Shown piece by piece: positions 34,265 through 44,413 of a stretch of DNA of 64,000 nt. The position numbers and the translations under genes were made by a program. The DNA is from Gordonia sihwensis NBRC 108236 (GTDB taxonomy: Bacteria > Actinomycetota > Actinomycetes > Mycobacteriales > Mycobacteriaceae), in assembly GCF_000333035.1 (NCBI RefSeq), contig NZ_BANU01000028.1, positions 20,686-84,685 on the forward strand, read 5' to 3'. Numbering within the stretch: the stretch's first letter is position 1; each line of letters begins with the position of its first letter. Below the pieces are notes generated by a model, which searched no databases, was not told the origin of the DNA, and worked only from the letters and a program-made list of their open reading frames with translations.

Positions 34265-35020
34265 TTACCGCCGACCGCGTCGTGCGGCCTTGCCGAAGCT
34301 ATTGCCTGCGATCTTGCCCGCCGCCTCGCGGTTCGCCCGCTTGGCGGCAGCCTTCTCCTTCGCGGTCCGCTTGGGCTGCGGCTCCCTGCCGCGCGACGAG
34401 TTCGCCCCGCGACCACGGACGAGTCCGACGAATTCGTCGGCGAGCTGGGACGTGGGCGACGGCCAGACCAGTCCCACCCGGCTGACGGGGGCGTCGAGCA
34501 GCGGCCGGTAGACGAGGTCGCGGCGATGGTGCAGCCGGGCCAGCGACTGCGGCACGGCGAGCAGTCCGGTGCCGGCCGCCACGAGTTCGATCGCGTCGGC
34601 GGTGGTCGCCGGACGGTGGTCGAGCAACGGCCCGGGCCACCGATCCCAGGTGAGGGCGTCGTCGAGGGGCGACAGAAAGGTCTCGTCGGCGACGTCGTCG
34701 GCGCGCAACTCGTCCGTCAGGGTCAGGTAGTGGTCCTTCGGAACCACGACCACAGTGGTCTCGACGTACAGATCGATGGTGTGATGGGGTCCGGGATCGA
34801 CGGCGTCGAGGGCCTCCGGCAAGCGTGTGACGGCCGCGTCGACCGCGCCGTCGGCGAGCAGCCGCACGCTGTCGGACACGCTGCACGCCACCAACTCGAG
34901 CGGCACGTCGGCGAACCGTTCGCGCCATTTGCGTTCCCATTTCGCCGGCGTGACGCCGGGGACGTACGCCAGACGGAAGCGGCGGTGCGCGGCGGCGTTC
35001 TCGGCCGAGTCGGGAGTCAC
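34265..35020 (-). CDS. LysR substrate-binding-domain protein lacking a DNA-binding domain, with basic tail
   Basis: A 251-residue protein. Residues ~14-200 match a LysR/periplasmic-binding type II effector domain (RFRLAYVPGVTPAKWERKWR; TADAIELVAAGTGLLAVPQS), but it starts directly at this domain: no winged helix is encoded, and nothing upstream in frame supplies one. The last ~45 residues are very rich in Lys, Arg and Ala (KRTAKEKAAAKRANREAAGK) and may bind nucleic acid. No signal peptide, so it is cytoplasmic. It could be a ligand-sensing protein that uses the tail for DNA contact. The function is unknown. Confidence 0.75.
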   Translation of the reverse strand: MTPDSAENAAAHRRFRLAYVPGVTPAKWERKWRERFADVPLELVACSVSDSVRLLADGAVDAAVTRLPEALDAVDPGPHHTIDLYVETTVVVVPKDHYLTLTDELRADDVADETFLSPLDDALTWDRWPGPLLDHRPATTADAIELVAAGTGLLAVPQSLARLHHRRDLVYRPLLDAPVSRVGLVWPSPTSQLADEFVGLVRGRGANSSRGREPQPKRTAKEKAAAKRANREAAGKIAGNSFGKAARRGRR

Positions 35021-35046
35021 GGGGAAAGACTATCGGGGCCGGGCGG

Positions 35047-36222
35047 TCACGCGCCGCGTCCGGCGACGGCGAGCAGCCGGTCGGCGGGGTGATCGGAGGC
35101 GGCGGGCAGCGCCGGACCGAACAACCCGAGCGCGCGAAGGTCCTCGATGATGGGCGTGCCCACATCGAGCAGGTGAGCGACCAGTTCCGCCGGGGGCGTC
35201 CATTCCACGCCGAGCGCGTCGGCGAGGTCCTTGCTGTGCAGGGTCAGTTCCAGCAGCCGCAAATGCATCAGCGAGGCGCCGGTGCGCCGCCCGGCCCGGT
35301 GATCGACCAGCGCGCTCAGATCCGCGTGCTCGGCCGCCTCCCGCAGTCGGTGCTCCTGTTCCCAGAAGCTGCCGACAGCATCGGCGCCGATGTAGTCGAC
35401 ACCGCGGGTAGCCGCCGTGTCCGCCGCGCTGCCGCCGTCGAGCAGGATGGCGTACCGCTGCGCACCGCCCGCGACATGGTCGACGAGCTGTCGGACCGTC
35501 CAGTCGCCGCAGCCGCCGGCGCGGTCGAGATCGCCGTCGACCCGCTCCAGCAACTCCACCCACAGCGTCTCCGCGGAACCGAGCAGTTCGTCGCCGGCCA
35601 GTGCTGCGACCACCTCGTCGGCGGTGCGCAGTTGCACGCCGATCGACTCCAGATCGGCCAGCCGAGCCGGCGTGACCTGCGAGGTCGCGTCGGAGATCAG
35701 GACGGTGCGGTAATCGAGTTCCGAGGCGTCGAAGAGGGTGGCCCGGGGGCAGTTGGGCAGATTGCAGCCCGCGACCACCACGGTGCTCACGTCGTGGTCA
35801 CCGAGCAGCGAGTCGAGGGGCGTGCGGAAGAACGCCGACCACCGGGGCTTGTACACCACGTACTCCGCAGCGCCGATCTGCTGCACCGCACCGAATCGCA
35901 GTGAATCCCAATCGAACTCGACGGGACCGGGCAGCAGATCTGGGGGAATCTCAGCTCCCGGAGTGCCCGGCGCGACGACCGCGTCACCGGCCTCGACCGC
36001 GGCACGCCTGAGCAGGTCGACGTCGCTCTCCCCCGGGCGGTACGACCGCACGATGTGGACCACCGGCCGGCCGAGCCGACGGAACTCCGCGACCGCCGCC
36101 GTCATCGCCGGAATGGCTTCGCGCGTACCCGGCACAGCGGCCGGGCCGTCGACGAAGTCCCGCTGGACGTCGATGAGCACCAGCGCCGCGTCGGCCCAGT
36201 CGGGAACGAGGTAGTCGGCCAC
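35047..36222 (-). CDS. isochorismatase-family hydrolase fused to a DinB/mycothiol-type domain
   Basis: A 391-residue fusion. Residues 1-200 are a cysteine hydrolase of the isochorismatase family with the triad D18 (LVLIDVQRDFVDG), K125 (VVYKPRWSAFF) and C158 (GCNLPNCPRAT). Residues ~213-391 are a DinB-like four-helix domain of the TIGR03086/maleylpyruvate-isomerase type (GDWTVRQLVDHVAGGA; LRLLELTLHSKDLADALG), a fold that uses metal and often mycothiol or bacillithiol. The frame is continuous and both halves look intact. Coupling of the two activities on one substrate, perhaps an amide or N-carbamoyl acid, is inference. Confidence 0.82.
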   Translation of the reverse strand: MADYLVPDWADAALVLIDVQRDFVDGPAAVPGTREAIPAMTAAVAEFRRLGRPVVHIVRSYRPGESDVDLLRRAAVEAGDAVVAPGTPGAEIPPDLLPGPVEFDWDSLRFGAVQQIGAAEYVVYKPRWSAFFRTPLDSLLGDHDVSTVVVAGCNLPNCPRATLFDASELDYRTVLISDATSQVTPARLADLESIGVQLRTADEVVAALAGDELLGSAETLWVELLERVDGDLDRAGGCGDWTVRQLVDHVAGGAQRYAILLDGGSAADTAATRGVDYIGADAVGSFWEQEHRLREAAEHADLSALVDHRAGRRTGASLMHLRLLELTLHSKDLADALGVEWTPPAELVAHLLDVGTPIIEDLRALGLFGPALPAASDHPADRLLAVAGRGA

Positions 36223-36255
36223 GTCATCGATGGTCGCACAGCGCTGCGCAGGGCG

Positions 36256-36672
36256 TCAGTCGCCCGCCGGCAGCGGGATGTTCTGAAGGCGCAGCTGCCC
36301 GCGGGCGAGATCCTTGCCGGTGGCCTCGTCGCTGATCCGGACGAGCCAGAGCTGCTGCGTGCGGCCCTGAACGATCGGTTCGGCGACCACCCGCGCACGA
36401 GTACCTCGCGACGACCGCAGGAAGTCCGTCGAATTGTTCAGCCCCACCGCGAACTGCCCGCGGTCGGCCACGGCCACGCTGGCGCCGATGCTGCCAGCGC
36501 TTTCGACGATGGCCGCGTACACGCCGCCGTGGACCACACCGAACGGCGTGTGGTGCCGCTCGTCGAGATCGGCGTATCCCTCCACGCGCGTGCCGGAGGC
36601 CTCGGTGACGACGAGGCCGGAAGCGTCCATGAACTCGCTCGACGTCGACGGAATCGGTGCGGTGTCGGTCAT
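36256..36672 (-). CDS. PaaI-type hotdog thioesterase
   Basis: A 138-residue hotdog thioesterase. HHTPFGVVHGGVYAAIVESA contains the catalytic HGG motif and the following acidic residue of the PaaI/YdiI group. It probably hydrolyses aromatic or medium-chain acyl-CoA. It is divergent from an HxlR regulator across 110 bp that contain a short dyad, so the regulator probably controls it. The isochorismatase fusion gene lies 33 bp downstream in the same direction and may be co-transcribed. Confidence 0.85.
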   Translation of the reverse strand: MTDTAPIPSTSSEFMDASGLVVTEASGTRVEGYADLDERHHTPFGVVHGGVYAAIVESAGSIGASVAVADRGQFAVGLNNSTDFLRSSRGTRARVVAEPIVQGRTQQLWLVRISDEATGKDLARGQLRLQNIPLPAGD

Positions 36673-36714
36673 CGTGTCTCTCCTGCGATCGATGTCGGCG
36701 ACACGTTGCCGCTG

Positions 36715-36731
36715 ACTTCTGATAGAGAAGT
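36715..36731. promoter_or_regulatory. dyad in the thioesterase / HxlR divergent promoter
   Basis: ACTTCT-gatag-AGAAGT at 36715-36731, an inverted repeat in the A/T-richest part of the 110-bp divergent gap. Candidate HxlR-family binding site. Confidence 0.45.
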
Positions 36732-36782
36732 TAGATCGCCGATCAACTGACTGTCAACATCGAAGCCAGCTAGACTGGCGAC

Positions 36783-37262
36783 GTGGACTGGCTGGATTTC
36801 GACACCGACAACTGCTCCGTCCAGCGCACGCTCGACGTCATCGGCGACCGCTGGAGCGTGCTCGTGCTGCGCGAGGTATTCAATGGTGTGCGCCGGTTCG
36901 ACCGCATCAAGCAGCACACCGGGATCTCCGACTCTGTCCTGTCCGACCGTCTGCGCAGGCTCCTCGACGCCGGCGTGCTGGTGGCCTCCGAGTATCGGGA
37001 GCCTGGGTCGCGGCGCCGGAAGGAGTATCGACTCACCGACGCCGGGCTCGACCTTCAGCCGGTGCTGATCTCCATGCTCCGGTGGGGCGACAAGCACCGC
37101 GCCGACCCGGCGGGCCCGTCGCTGAACGTGGTGCACCGCGGGTGCGGCGCTCCGGTGCGCACCGAGATCGTCTGCGACGCCGGGCACCCCGTGCCCCAGC
37201 GCGAGGTACGCAATGAACCGGGTCCGGGTGCGCGCAAGCGCGCCACCGGGCCCGTCGCCTGA
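36783..37262 (+). CDS. HxlR family transcriptional regulator
   Basis: A 159-residue MarR-like regulator starting with GTG. The family core is complete (CSVQRTLDVIGDRWSVLVLR, the RFDRIKQHTGISDSVLSDRL recognition helix, the EYRLTDAGLDLQPVL wing). A C-terminal extension contains two cysteines (RGCGAPV and VCDAGHP) that could form a thiol or metal site. Divergent from the PaaI-type thioesterase, its likely target. Convergent with the CoA-transferase gene, 13 bp away. Confidence 0.87.
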   Translation: MDWLDFDTDNCSVQRTLDVIGDRWSVLVLREVFNGVRRFDRIKQHTGISDSVLSDRLRRLLDAGVLVASEYREPGSRRRKEYRLTDAGLDLQPVLISMLRWGDKHRADPAGPSLNVVHRGCGAPVRTEIVCDAGHPVPQREVRNEPGPGARKRATGPVA

Positions 37263-37275
37263 CGCATCCGCGCCG

Positions 37276-38400
37276 TCAGTCCTCTCCCAGCTCCGGCGGA
37301 GCGCTCCGATAGACCGGCGGCGTCTCCGACATCCGGATCGGATTGGCCACCGTCCTGACCGGCGCGTCGCGGCGCGGGTCGTCGACCTGCGCGATCGGTT
37401 CCAGTCCGAGCCGATCGGCCAATGCGAACGCCTCGGCGATGTCGTTGACCGGTCCGCATGGGACTCCGACCGCCGCGAATCGGGTGAACCAGCCGTCGGC
37501 GGTGTCGGCGCGCAGCAGCTCGGTGAGTTCGTCGATGAGCGACTCGCGATTGGCGACGCGGTCGGAGTTGGTGGCGAACCGCGGATCGTCGGCCATCCCG
37601 GGGGCGCCGAGTTCGGCGGTCAGCGCGGAGAACTGGCGGTCGTTGCCTACCGCGAGGATCAGGGGACGGTCGGCCGTCGGGAACGGCTGATACGGCACCA
37701 CGCTCGGATGCATGTTGCCCATGGCCCGCGGGACCACACCCGCGCCGACGTATCCCGAACCCTGATTGGCCAGTGCCGACAGCAGCGACGACAGCAGGTT
37801 CACCTCCACCCGCTGCCCTCGGCCGGTGCGGTCACGGTGGCGCAGTGCCGACAGGATGCCGACGGCCGCGTGCAGACCGGTCACCACGTCGACCAGCGCG
37901 ACGCCGACCTTCGTCGGCTCCTCCGGCGACGCGCCGGTGATGCTCATCAGACCGCCGACGGCCTGCACCAAGAGGTCGTATCCAGGCAGGTCGTTGTGTC
38001 CGCCGAAGCCGGTGATCGAGCAGTAGACGACGCCGGGGTTGACCGCGGCGACTTCGGAATAGCCCAGACCCAGCCGGTCCATGGCTCCCGGCAGGAAGTT
38101 CTCGACCACCACGTCGGCCCGTGCGACGAGGTCCCGAGCCGAGGCGAGGTCGTCGGCGTCGCGCAGATCGAGCGCGAGCGAGGACTTGTTGCGGTTCACC
38201 GCCTGGAAGTACGTCGCCTGCCCGCCCGCGTACGGCGGCCCCCACGACCGCGTGTCGTCACCCGATCCCGGCCGTTCGATCTTCACCACCTCGGCGCCGA
38301 GGTCGGCAAGGAGCATGGTCGCGTAGGGCCCGGCGAGCACTCGGCCGAAGTCGGCGATCAGCAGCCCGTCGAGGGCTCCGCCAGCGCCGTCGCCCGTCAC
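37276..38400 (-). CDS. class III CoA-transferase, probably glutarate CoA-transferase
   Basis: A 374-residue CaiB/BaiF (family III) CoA-transferase: LIADFGRVLAGPYATMLLAD, LGAEVVKIERPGSGDDTRSW, the VVENFLPGAMDRLGLGY segment and the SITGFGGHNDLPGYDLLVQA block with the catalytic aspartate. Start GTG 38400 overlaps the acyl-CoA dehydrogenase stop (GTGA), so both are translationally coupled. Next to glutaryl-CoA dehydrogenase-like genes such transferases activate glutarate using succinyl-CoA. The substrate call depends on that context. Confidence 0.8.
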   Translation of the reverse strand: MTGDGAGGALDGLLIADFGRVLAGPYATMLLADLGAEVVKIERPGSGDDTRSWGPPYAGGQATYFQAVNRNKSSLALDLRDADDLASARDLVARADVVVENFLPGAMDRLGLGYSEVAAVNPGVVYCSITGFGGHNDLPGYDLLVQAVGGLMSITGASPEEPTKVGVALVDVVTGLHAAVGILSALRHRDRTGRGQRVEVNLLSSLLSALANQGSGYVGAGVVPRAMGNMHPSVVPYQPFPTADRPLILAVGNDRQFSALTAELGAPGMADDPRFATNSDRVANRESLIDELTELLRADTADGWFTRFAAVGVPCGPVNDIAEAFALADRLGLEPIAQVDDPRRDAPVRTVANPIRMSETPPVYRSAPPELGED

Positions 38401-39584
38401 CGGAAGGCGGCTTCGCCGGTCAGGGCGCGGCCGATGGTGAGCTGGTGGACCTCGGACGTGCCCTCGTAGGTGAGCACGGACTCGAGGTTGTTGGCATGCC
38501 GGATCACCGGGTACTCCAGGGTGATCCCGTTGGCGGCGAGGATGGTGCGGCATTCGCGGGCGATCTTGATCGCCTCCCGGCAGTTGTTGAGCTTTCCGAG
38601 ACTCACCTGGGCCGGCTCCACCTCACCGGCGTCCTTGAGCCGGCCGAGCTGGTAGGCGAGCAGGTGTCCCTTACCGACCTCGAGTGCCATGTCGGCCAGT
38701 TTGGCCTGGGTGAGCTGGTAGGCGGCCAGCGGCTTGTCGAACACCCGGCGGGTCGACGCGTACTCGATCGCGGTCTCCAGGCAGTCGCGGGCGGCACCGA
38801 TGGAGCCGAAGATGATCCCGAAGCGCGCCTCGTTGAGACAGCTCAGCGGACCGCTCAGACCCGCCGCCTCGGGCAGCATCGCCGATTCGGGCAGACGCAC
38901 GTCCTCCAGGACCAGCTCCGAGGTCACCGATGCGCGTAGCGACATCTTGGCGCGGATCTCCGGCGCCGAGAATCCGGGCGTGTCGGTCGGGACGACGAAG
39001 CCGCGGATCCCCCGGGCGCCCTGCGCCAGGTCGGTCTTGGCCCACACCACCGCGACGTCGGCCACCGAACCGTTCGTGATCCACATCTTGGCGCCGTTGA
39101 GCACCCAGTCGGAGCCGTCGCGGACCGCCCGCGTGCGCATGCCGCCCGGATCGGACCCGAAATCCGGTTCGGTGAGCCCGAAGCAGCCGAGCGCGTCGCC
39201 CGCCGCCATCTGCGGCAGCCACTGCTGCTTCTGCTCATCACTGCCCCAGTGATGGATGGCGAACATCGCGAGCGAGCCCTGCACCGAGACCAGCGAACGG
39301 ATGCCCGAGTCGATCGCCTCGAGTTCCAGGCACGCCAGGCCGTAGGTCACCGCACTCATCCCCGCACAGCCGTAACCGTCGAGGTGCATGCCGAGCACCC
39401 CGAGTCCGCCCAGTTCCTTGGCCAGTTCGCGCGCCGGGATCCGCGCCTCGTCGAACCAGCCCGCGATGTGCGGCCGGATCCTCTCCGCGCCGAACTTCCG
39501 GACGGTGTCGCGGATCGCCTTCTCCTCGTCGGAGAGCAGTCCGTCGAGGGCGAAGAGTTCGGTGACGGTGCGGGTGTCGGCCAT
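38397..39584 (-). CDS. gcdH: acyl-CoA dehydrogenase, probably glutaryl-CoA dehydrogenase
   Basis: A 395-residue flavin acyl-CoA dehydrogenase. ALGCFGLTEPDFGSDPGGMR and WITNGSVADVAVVWAK are the FAD-binding signatures, and the catalytic glutamate lies in LTYEGTSEVHQLTIGRALTG. The GxMHLDGYGCAG and SVQGSLAMFAIHHWG segments match glutaryl-CoA dehydrogenase as I know it, an enzyme that oxidises and decarboxylates glutaryl-CoA to crotonyl-CoA in lysine/tryptophan/glutarate breakdown. ATG 39584 has CAGGAGAATCC upstream. First gene of a two-gene operon with the CoA-transferase, divergent from a LacI regulator. Confidence 0.82.
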   Translation of the reverse strand: MADTRTVTELFALDGLLSDEEKAIRDTVRKFGAERIRPHIAGWFDEARIPARELAKELGGLGVLGMHLDGYGCAGMSAVTYGLACLELEAIDSGIRSLVSVQGSLAMFAIHHWGSDEQKQQWLPQMAAGDALGCFGLTEPDFGSDPGGMRTRAVRDGSDWVLNGAKMWITNGSVADVAVVWAKTDLAQGARGIRGFVVPTDTPGFSAPEIRAKMSLRASVTSELVLEDVRLPESAMLPEAAGLSGPLSCLNEARFGIIFGSIGAARDCLETAIEYASTRRVFDKPLAAYQLTQAKLADMALEVGKGHLLAYQLGRLKDAGEVEPAQVSLGKLNNCREAIKIARECRTILAANGITLEYPVIRHANNLESVLTYEGTSEVHQLTIGRALTGEAAFR

Positions 39585-39629
39585 GAGGATTCTCCTGAGT
39601 TCGGGGACGAGGTGGCTGCAATGCTTTGC

Positions 39630-39641
39630 GCAATCGATTGC
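39630..39641. promoter_or_regulatory. LacI-type operator between gcdH and its regulator
   Basis: Perfect 12-bp palindrome GCAATCGATTGC with the central CG that LacI-family repressors insert into, in the 140-bp divergent gap. It lies 46 bp from the gcdH start and 83 bp from the LacI start. Confidence 0.7.
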
Positions 39642-39724
39642 ATATGGTGGAGTGAGAGTATCCATCACGGCGGCGAGCCGTCAATGCCCATCGACGTCAA
39701 TGCCCATCGACGAGGACCCACCCG

Positions 39725-40762
39725 ATGACAGATCACTCCGGCCCGCGCCGCACGCGCCCGCCGACGATGAAAGAGATCGCCGAACGTGCCGGTGTGCACG
39801 TCTCCACGGTCTCGCGGGTACTGCGGCAGACCGAACCGGTCGACGGATGGTCGGAGGCGGCCAAGCGGGTCCGCGAGGTGGCGCAGGAACTCGGCTATCA
39901 GCCCAACCTGTGGGCCGCGAGCCTGCGCACCCGGCGCACCACGACCATCGGCGCCGTGATGCCGCGGCTCACCGACGGCGTGGTCGCGACCGTCTACCAG
40001 GGCGTGGAGCAGGCCGCACGCGAAGCCTCGTACTCGGTGCTCCTGTCCAGCCCGCCCGACGACCCCGACGCGCAGCGACAGGCGATCGAACTGCTCACGG
40101 GCCGTCAGGTGGACGGTCTGATCCTCAGCAGTCTGCACAGCCCGGCGGCCGAGTTCGTCCGCCGATTGAAGCTCACCGTCCCCGCGGTGGCGTTGAACCG
40201 CCATGCCGGGTCTGGTCTGCCCTTCGCCGGCGGCGACGACCGTCTCGGCGGCGCGCTCGCCGGGCGGCATCTGCTCGACTGCGGATACCGGCGCATCGCG
40301 GCGGTGGGCGGTCCACTGTTCGCGACGACCGGCCACGACCGGCTGTCGGGCTTCCTCGACGCGATGAGCGACGCGGGCGTCCGCATCCCCGACCATCGCA
40401 TCGCGCACGCTCGAATGGATGTGCAGGGCGGGATCGACGCGGCCCGCTCACTGCTCACCCGCGACGACCGGCCCGACGCCGTCTTCTGCGTCAGCGACAC
40501 CATGGCGATCGGCCTGCTCGGCGTGGCCCGCGACCTGCGTCTGTCCATCCCCGGCGATCTCGGCGTCGTCGGCTACAACGACATCCCGGTGGCCGCGCAG
40601 CTCCCCGTTCCGCTGACCACCGTCGTCACGCCCGCACACGAGATCGGTGCGGCGGGAGTGCGCCTACTCCTCGGGATGGTCTCCGGCACCGCCCCCCAAC
40701 CGGACGACGTCCGGCTCCCGGTCCGGTTGGTCGTACGGGGTTCGACGGCGCGCCAGCGTTGA
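39725..40762 (+). CDS. LacI family transcriptional regulator
   Basis: A 345-residue LacI-type repressor. The helix-turn-helix and hinge (MKEIAERAGVHVSTVSRVLR ... GYQPNLWAASLRTRRT) are followed by a periplasmic-binding-like effector domain with GLILSSLHSP and RPDAVFCVSDTMAIGLLGVA. Divergent from gcdH and its CoA-transferase, with a central-CG palindrome between. LacI regulators usually sense sugars, so control of an organic-acid operon is a little unusual, and the inducer is unknown. Confidence 0.87.
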   Translation: MTDHSGPRRTRPPTMKEIAERAGVHVSTVSRVLRQTEPVDGWSEAAKRVREVAQELGYQPNLWAASLRTRRTTTIGAVMPRLTDGVVATVYQGVEQAAREASYSVLLSSPPDDPDAQRQAIELLTGRQVDGLILSSLHSPAAEFVRRLKLTVPAVALNRHAGSGLPFAGGDDRLGGALAGRHLLDCGYRRIAAVGGPLFATTGHDRLSGFLDAMSDAGVRIPDHRIAHARMDVQGGIDAARSLLTRDDRPDAVFCVSDTMAIGLLGVARDLRLSIPGDLGVVGYNDIPVAAQLPVPLTTVVTPAHEIGAAGVRLLLGMVSGTAPQPDDVRLPVRLVVRGSTARQR

Positions 40763-40783
40763 CGGGTTCGTCGACGGGTGACA

Positions 40784-41155
40784 TCACTGCCCGTAGCTGT
40801 ATCGGAGCCCGGCGAAGAGCAACTCGTTGACTCGCTTGCGCATATGACCGGTCAACGATGCGTCCGGCACCTCGCCTGTGACATCGAGCCGCCACGTCAG
40901 CCGAGTCCCGGTGCCGCGCGAGGCGAGCTCGAACTCGATTCGGGCGTCCGGGCGCCTCTTCCAGATCGACGACCAGATCACCCGATGTTCGGAAGCGACG
41001 ATCGTCACTCCTGGAACCGCTTCGTCGTCCAGGAGGCTCAGCCACGGACGCGCGGGCTGTCGTTTCGGATCGATCAAGTCCTCGAACACCGCCCGAGGCG
41101 GCGCTGGCAGGTCGCGGATCCGCTCGCCGATGACGGTCCGAAGCGGCTCGATCAC
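40784..41155 (-). CDS. SRPBCC (START-like) protein, small
   Basis: A 123-residue protein with the look of a START/polyketide-cyclase-like ligand-binding fold (RIEFELASRGTGTRLTWRLD, then a long C-terminal amphipathic helix). Its ATG overlaps the stop of the other SRPBCC gene upstream (ATGA), so the two form a coupled pair. The function is unknown; these proteins bind hydrophobic ligands or act as toxin/cyclase-like enzymes. Confidence 0.65.
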   Translation of the reverse strand: MIEPLRTVIGERIRDLPAPPRAVFEDLIDPKRQPARPWLSLLDDEAVPGVTIVASEHRVIWSSIWKRRPDARIEFELASRGTGTRLTWRLDVTGEVPDASLTGHMRKRVNELLFAGLRYSYGQ

Positions 41156-41646
41156 TCCGGACGGTCGTCGCCGGGTGCGCTCTCCGCCGCCGACTTGATC
41201 CAGGCCAGCGTCGCGGACACGTGCTCGGAGAGTTCATCGGTATGGCGTTCGATACCGCCGAGCAGGACGCGGGCGAACAGCCGCGCGGTGGCCGACGCAC
41301 CGTCGGGCAACCGGCGGCGCTCGCGGAGCACGGTCCCGTCAGCGTCGGCGGTCAAAGTGTAGGTCCACACCGCTCCGCTCGATCGCGTATGCCACGCGAT
41401 CTCCCGGCCGATGTCGAACGCGGTCACGGTGTTGACCGTCGGCCAGAGCGCCAGTCCGTTCCGATTCCATCCGACGAACGTCTCGCCGGCGCGCAGCGGT
41501 CCGCGACGACGGCGCGTGGTAGCGAACAGTTCCGGACTCGCCTGCGTCATCGTCCGGGGATCGATCAGCAGCGACCACACTCGATCAGGTGCCGCGTGGA
41601 TGCGGATCGACTCGTCCAGGTCGCGCTCAGCACGTGCGGGGTTCAC
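41152..41646 (-). CDS. SRPBCC (START-like / polyketide cyclase) protein
   Basis: About 164 residues of a START-like domain: LDESIRIHAAPDRVWSLLID is the usual first strand and helix, then VTAFDIGREIAWHTR and a long C-terminal helix. Start set at GTG 41646 because the longer frame to 41700 has no visible binding site and would overlap the upstream gene. Overlaps the following SRPBCC gene by 4 bp. Probably binds a hydrophobic ligand; no specific role. Confidence 0.7.
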   Translation of the reverse strand: MNPARAERDLDESIRIHAAPDRVWSLLIDPRTMTQASPELFATTRRRRGPLRAGETFVGWNRNGLALWPTVNTVTAFDIGREIAWHTRSSGAVWTYTLTADADGTVLRERRRLPDGASATARLFARVLLGGIERHTDELSEHVSATLAWIKSAAESAPGDDRPE

Positions 41647-41677
41647 AGTTCGACCATAGAGCCCGCGAGCGCGGCAT

Positions 41678-42370
41678 TCAGTAGCAGAAGCCGCATTCAC
41701 CCGATGTCGAGAGCACGGTGAAGCAGTTCGGGCACAGCTTGGGCTTGGACTCTTCCAGCTTCGGGTCGGCTTTGGGTTTGGCCTTGGCCTTCTTCGGCTT
41801 CGGTTCAGCCGTGGCCGCGGGCTTCGTTCCCGGCGCAGCGGATTTGGCCGCCTTCGCTGACGACTTGGCCGCCGTGGGCGGTCGTGCCGGACCGCGAGCG
41901 GCGCGCTTCTCCGCTACCCGGGGAGCCAGCGACGGGCGGGCACCCGCCGGGATCGTCGCGCCGAAGAACTCGTAGCAGCGGAACCGCACGTGCGCCGCAT
42001 CCGAGTCGAGATCGGCGGGGACGGACCGGCCCGCGACACCGAGCGCATGCGCGTAAGCATCACCGGCTGTCTGGTCGAGCAGCACACACAGCGACGCCAG
42101 GAGCGGTTCGTCGTCGTCCTGCCCATCGGTGACGGCCCCGAGGAGATCGGCGATCCACTTGCGGACCGGAGCGCCGGCCTTGATGCCGGTCTGGCTCTGA
42201 ACCTGGAATCCCAGCTCAGCCTGGGTGATGAGGGAGCCGTACACGCGCGCGGTCTCGATCAAGGCCTCCCGGGCCGCGACGGCCCACGCGGAGAGGGCGT
42301 CGGAGAACGGAACGGGGATTTCGCCGGCCACCCGCCATGCGGGGACTCTCGTGTCGTCGTCGGAGTGCAC
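41678..42370 (-). CDS. hypothetical protein with Lys/Ala/Pro-rich linker and C-terminal zinc-ribbon-like motif
   Basis: A 230-residue protein not recognised as a whole. Residues 1-145 are a helical globular region (VPFSDALSAWAVAAREALIE). Residues ~150-205 are a low-complexity K/A/P-rich stretch (SAKAAKSAAPGTKPAATAEP). The last 17 residues hold CPNCFTVLSTSGECGFCY, a Cys4 zinc-ribbon-like knuckle ending the protein. The layout suggests a protein- or nucleic-acid-binding adaptor. No neighbour suggests its function. Confidence 0.7.
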   Translation of the reverse strand: MHSDDDTRVPAWRVAGEIPVPFSDALSAWAVAAREALIETARVYGSLITQAELGFQVQSQTGIKAGAPVRKWIADLLGAVTDGQDDDEPLLASLCVLLDQTAGDAYAHALGVAGRSVPADLDSDAAHVRFRCYEFFGATIPAGARPSLAPRVAEKRAARGPARPPTAAKSSAKAAKSAAPGTKPAATAEPKPKKAKAKPKADPKLEESKPKLCPNCFTVLSTSGECGFCY

Positions 42371-44295
<1,925 letters not shown>

Positions 44296-44348
44296 ACCGA
44301 CGCCCACGCACAGCCGCGTTGACAGCGATCGGGGCCGAGCCTACGCTG

Positions 44349-44367
44349 ATGTAATCAGTGCATACAT
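44349..44367 (+). promoter_or_regulatory. 19-bp pseudo-palindrome, site 1 of 4
   Basis: ATGTAATCAGTGCATACAT, ending 46 bp before the ATG of the NAD-dependent epimerase-like gene. Shares ATGTAA-x-CA and ACAT ends with sites at 48041 and 52800, and in reverse with 47244. Probable operator of the TetR regulator at 47368-47952. Confidence 0.6.
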
Positions 44368-44413
44368 ATCGGCGGCCTCGTCTAACGGGCGGCCGGCGGA
44401 AGGACATTCGGCG

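Noticed and set aside
36223..36255. Riboswitch or structured leader between thioesterase and isochorismatase genes, and elsewhere in the window
   Set aside because: Gaps were read for known leader motifs (T-box, SAM, TPP-like cores) and none was recognised; this gap is only 33 bp.
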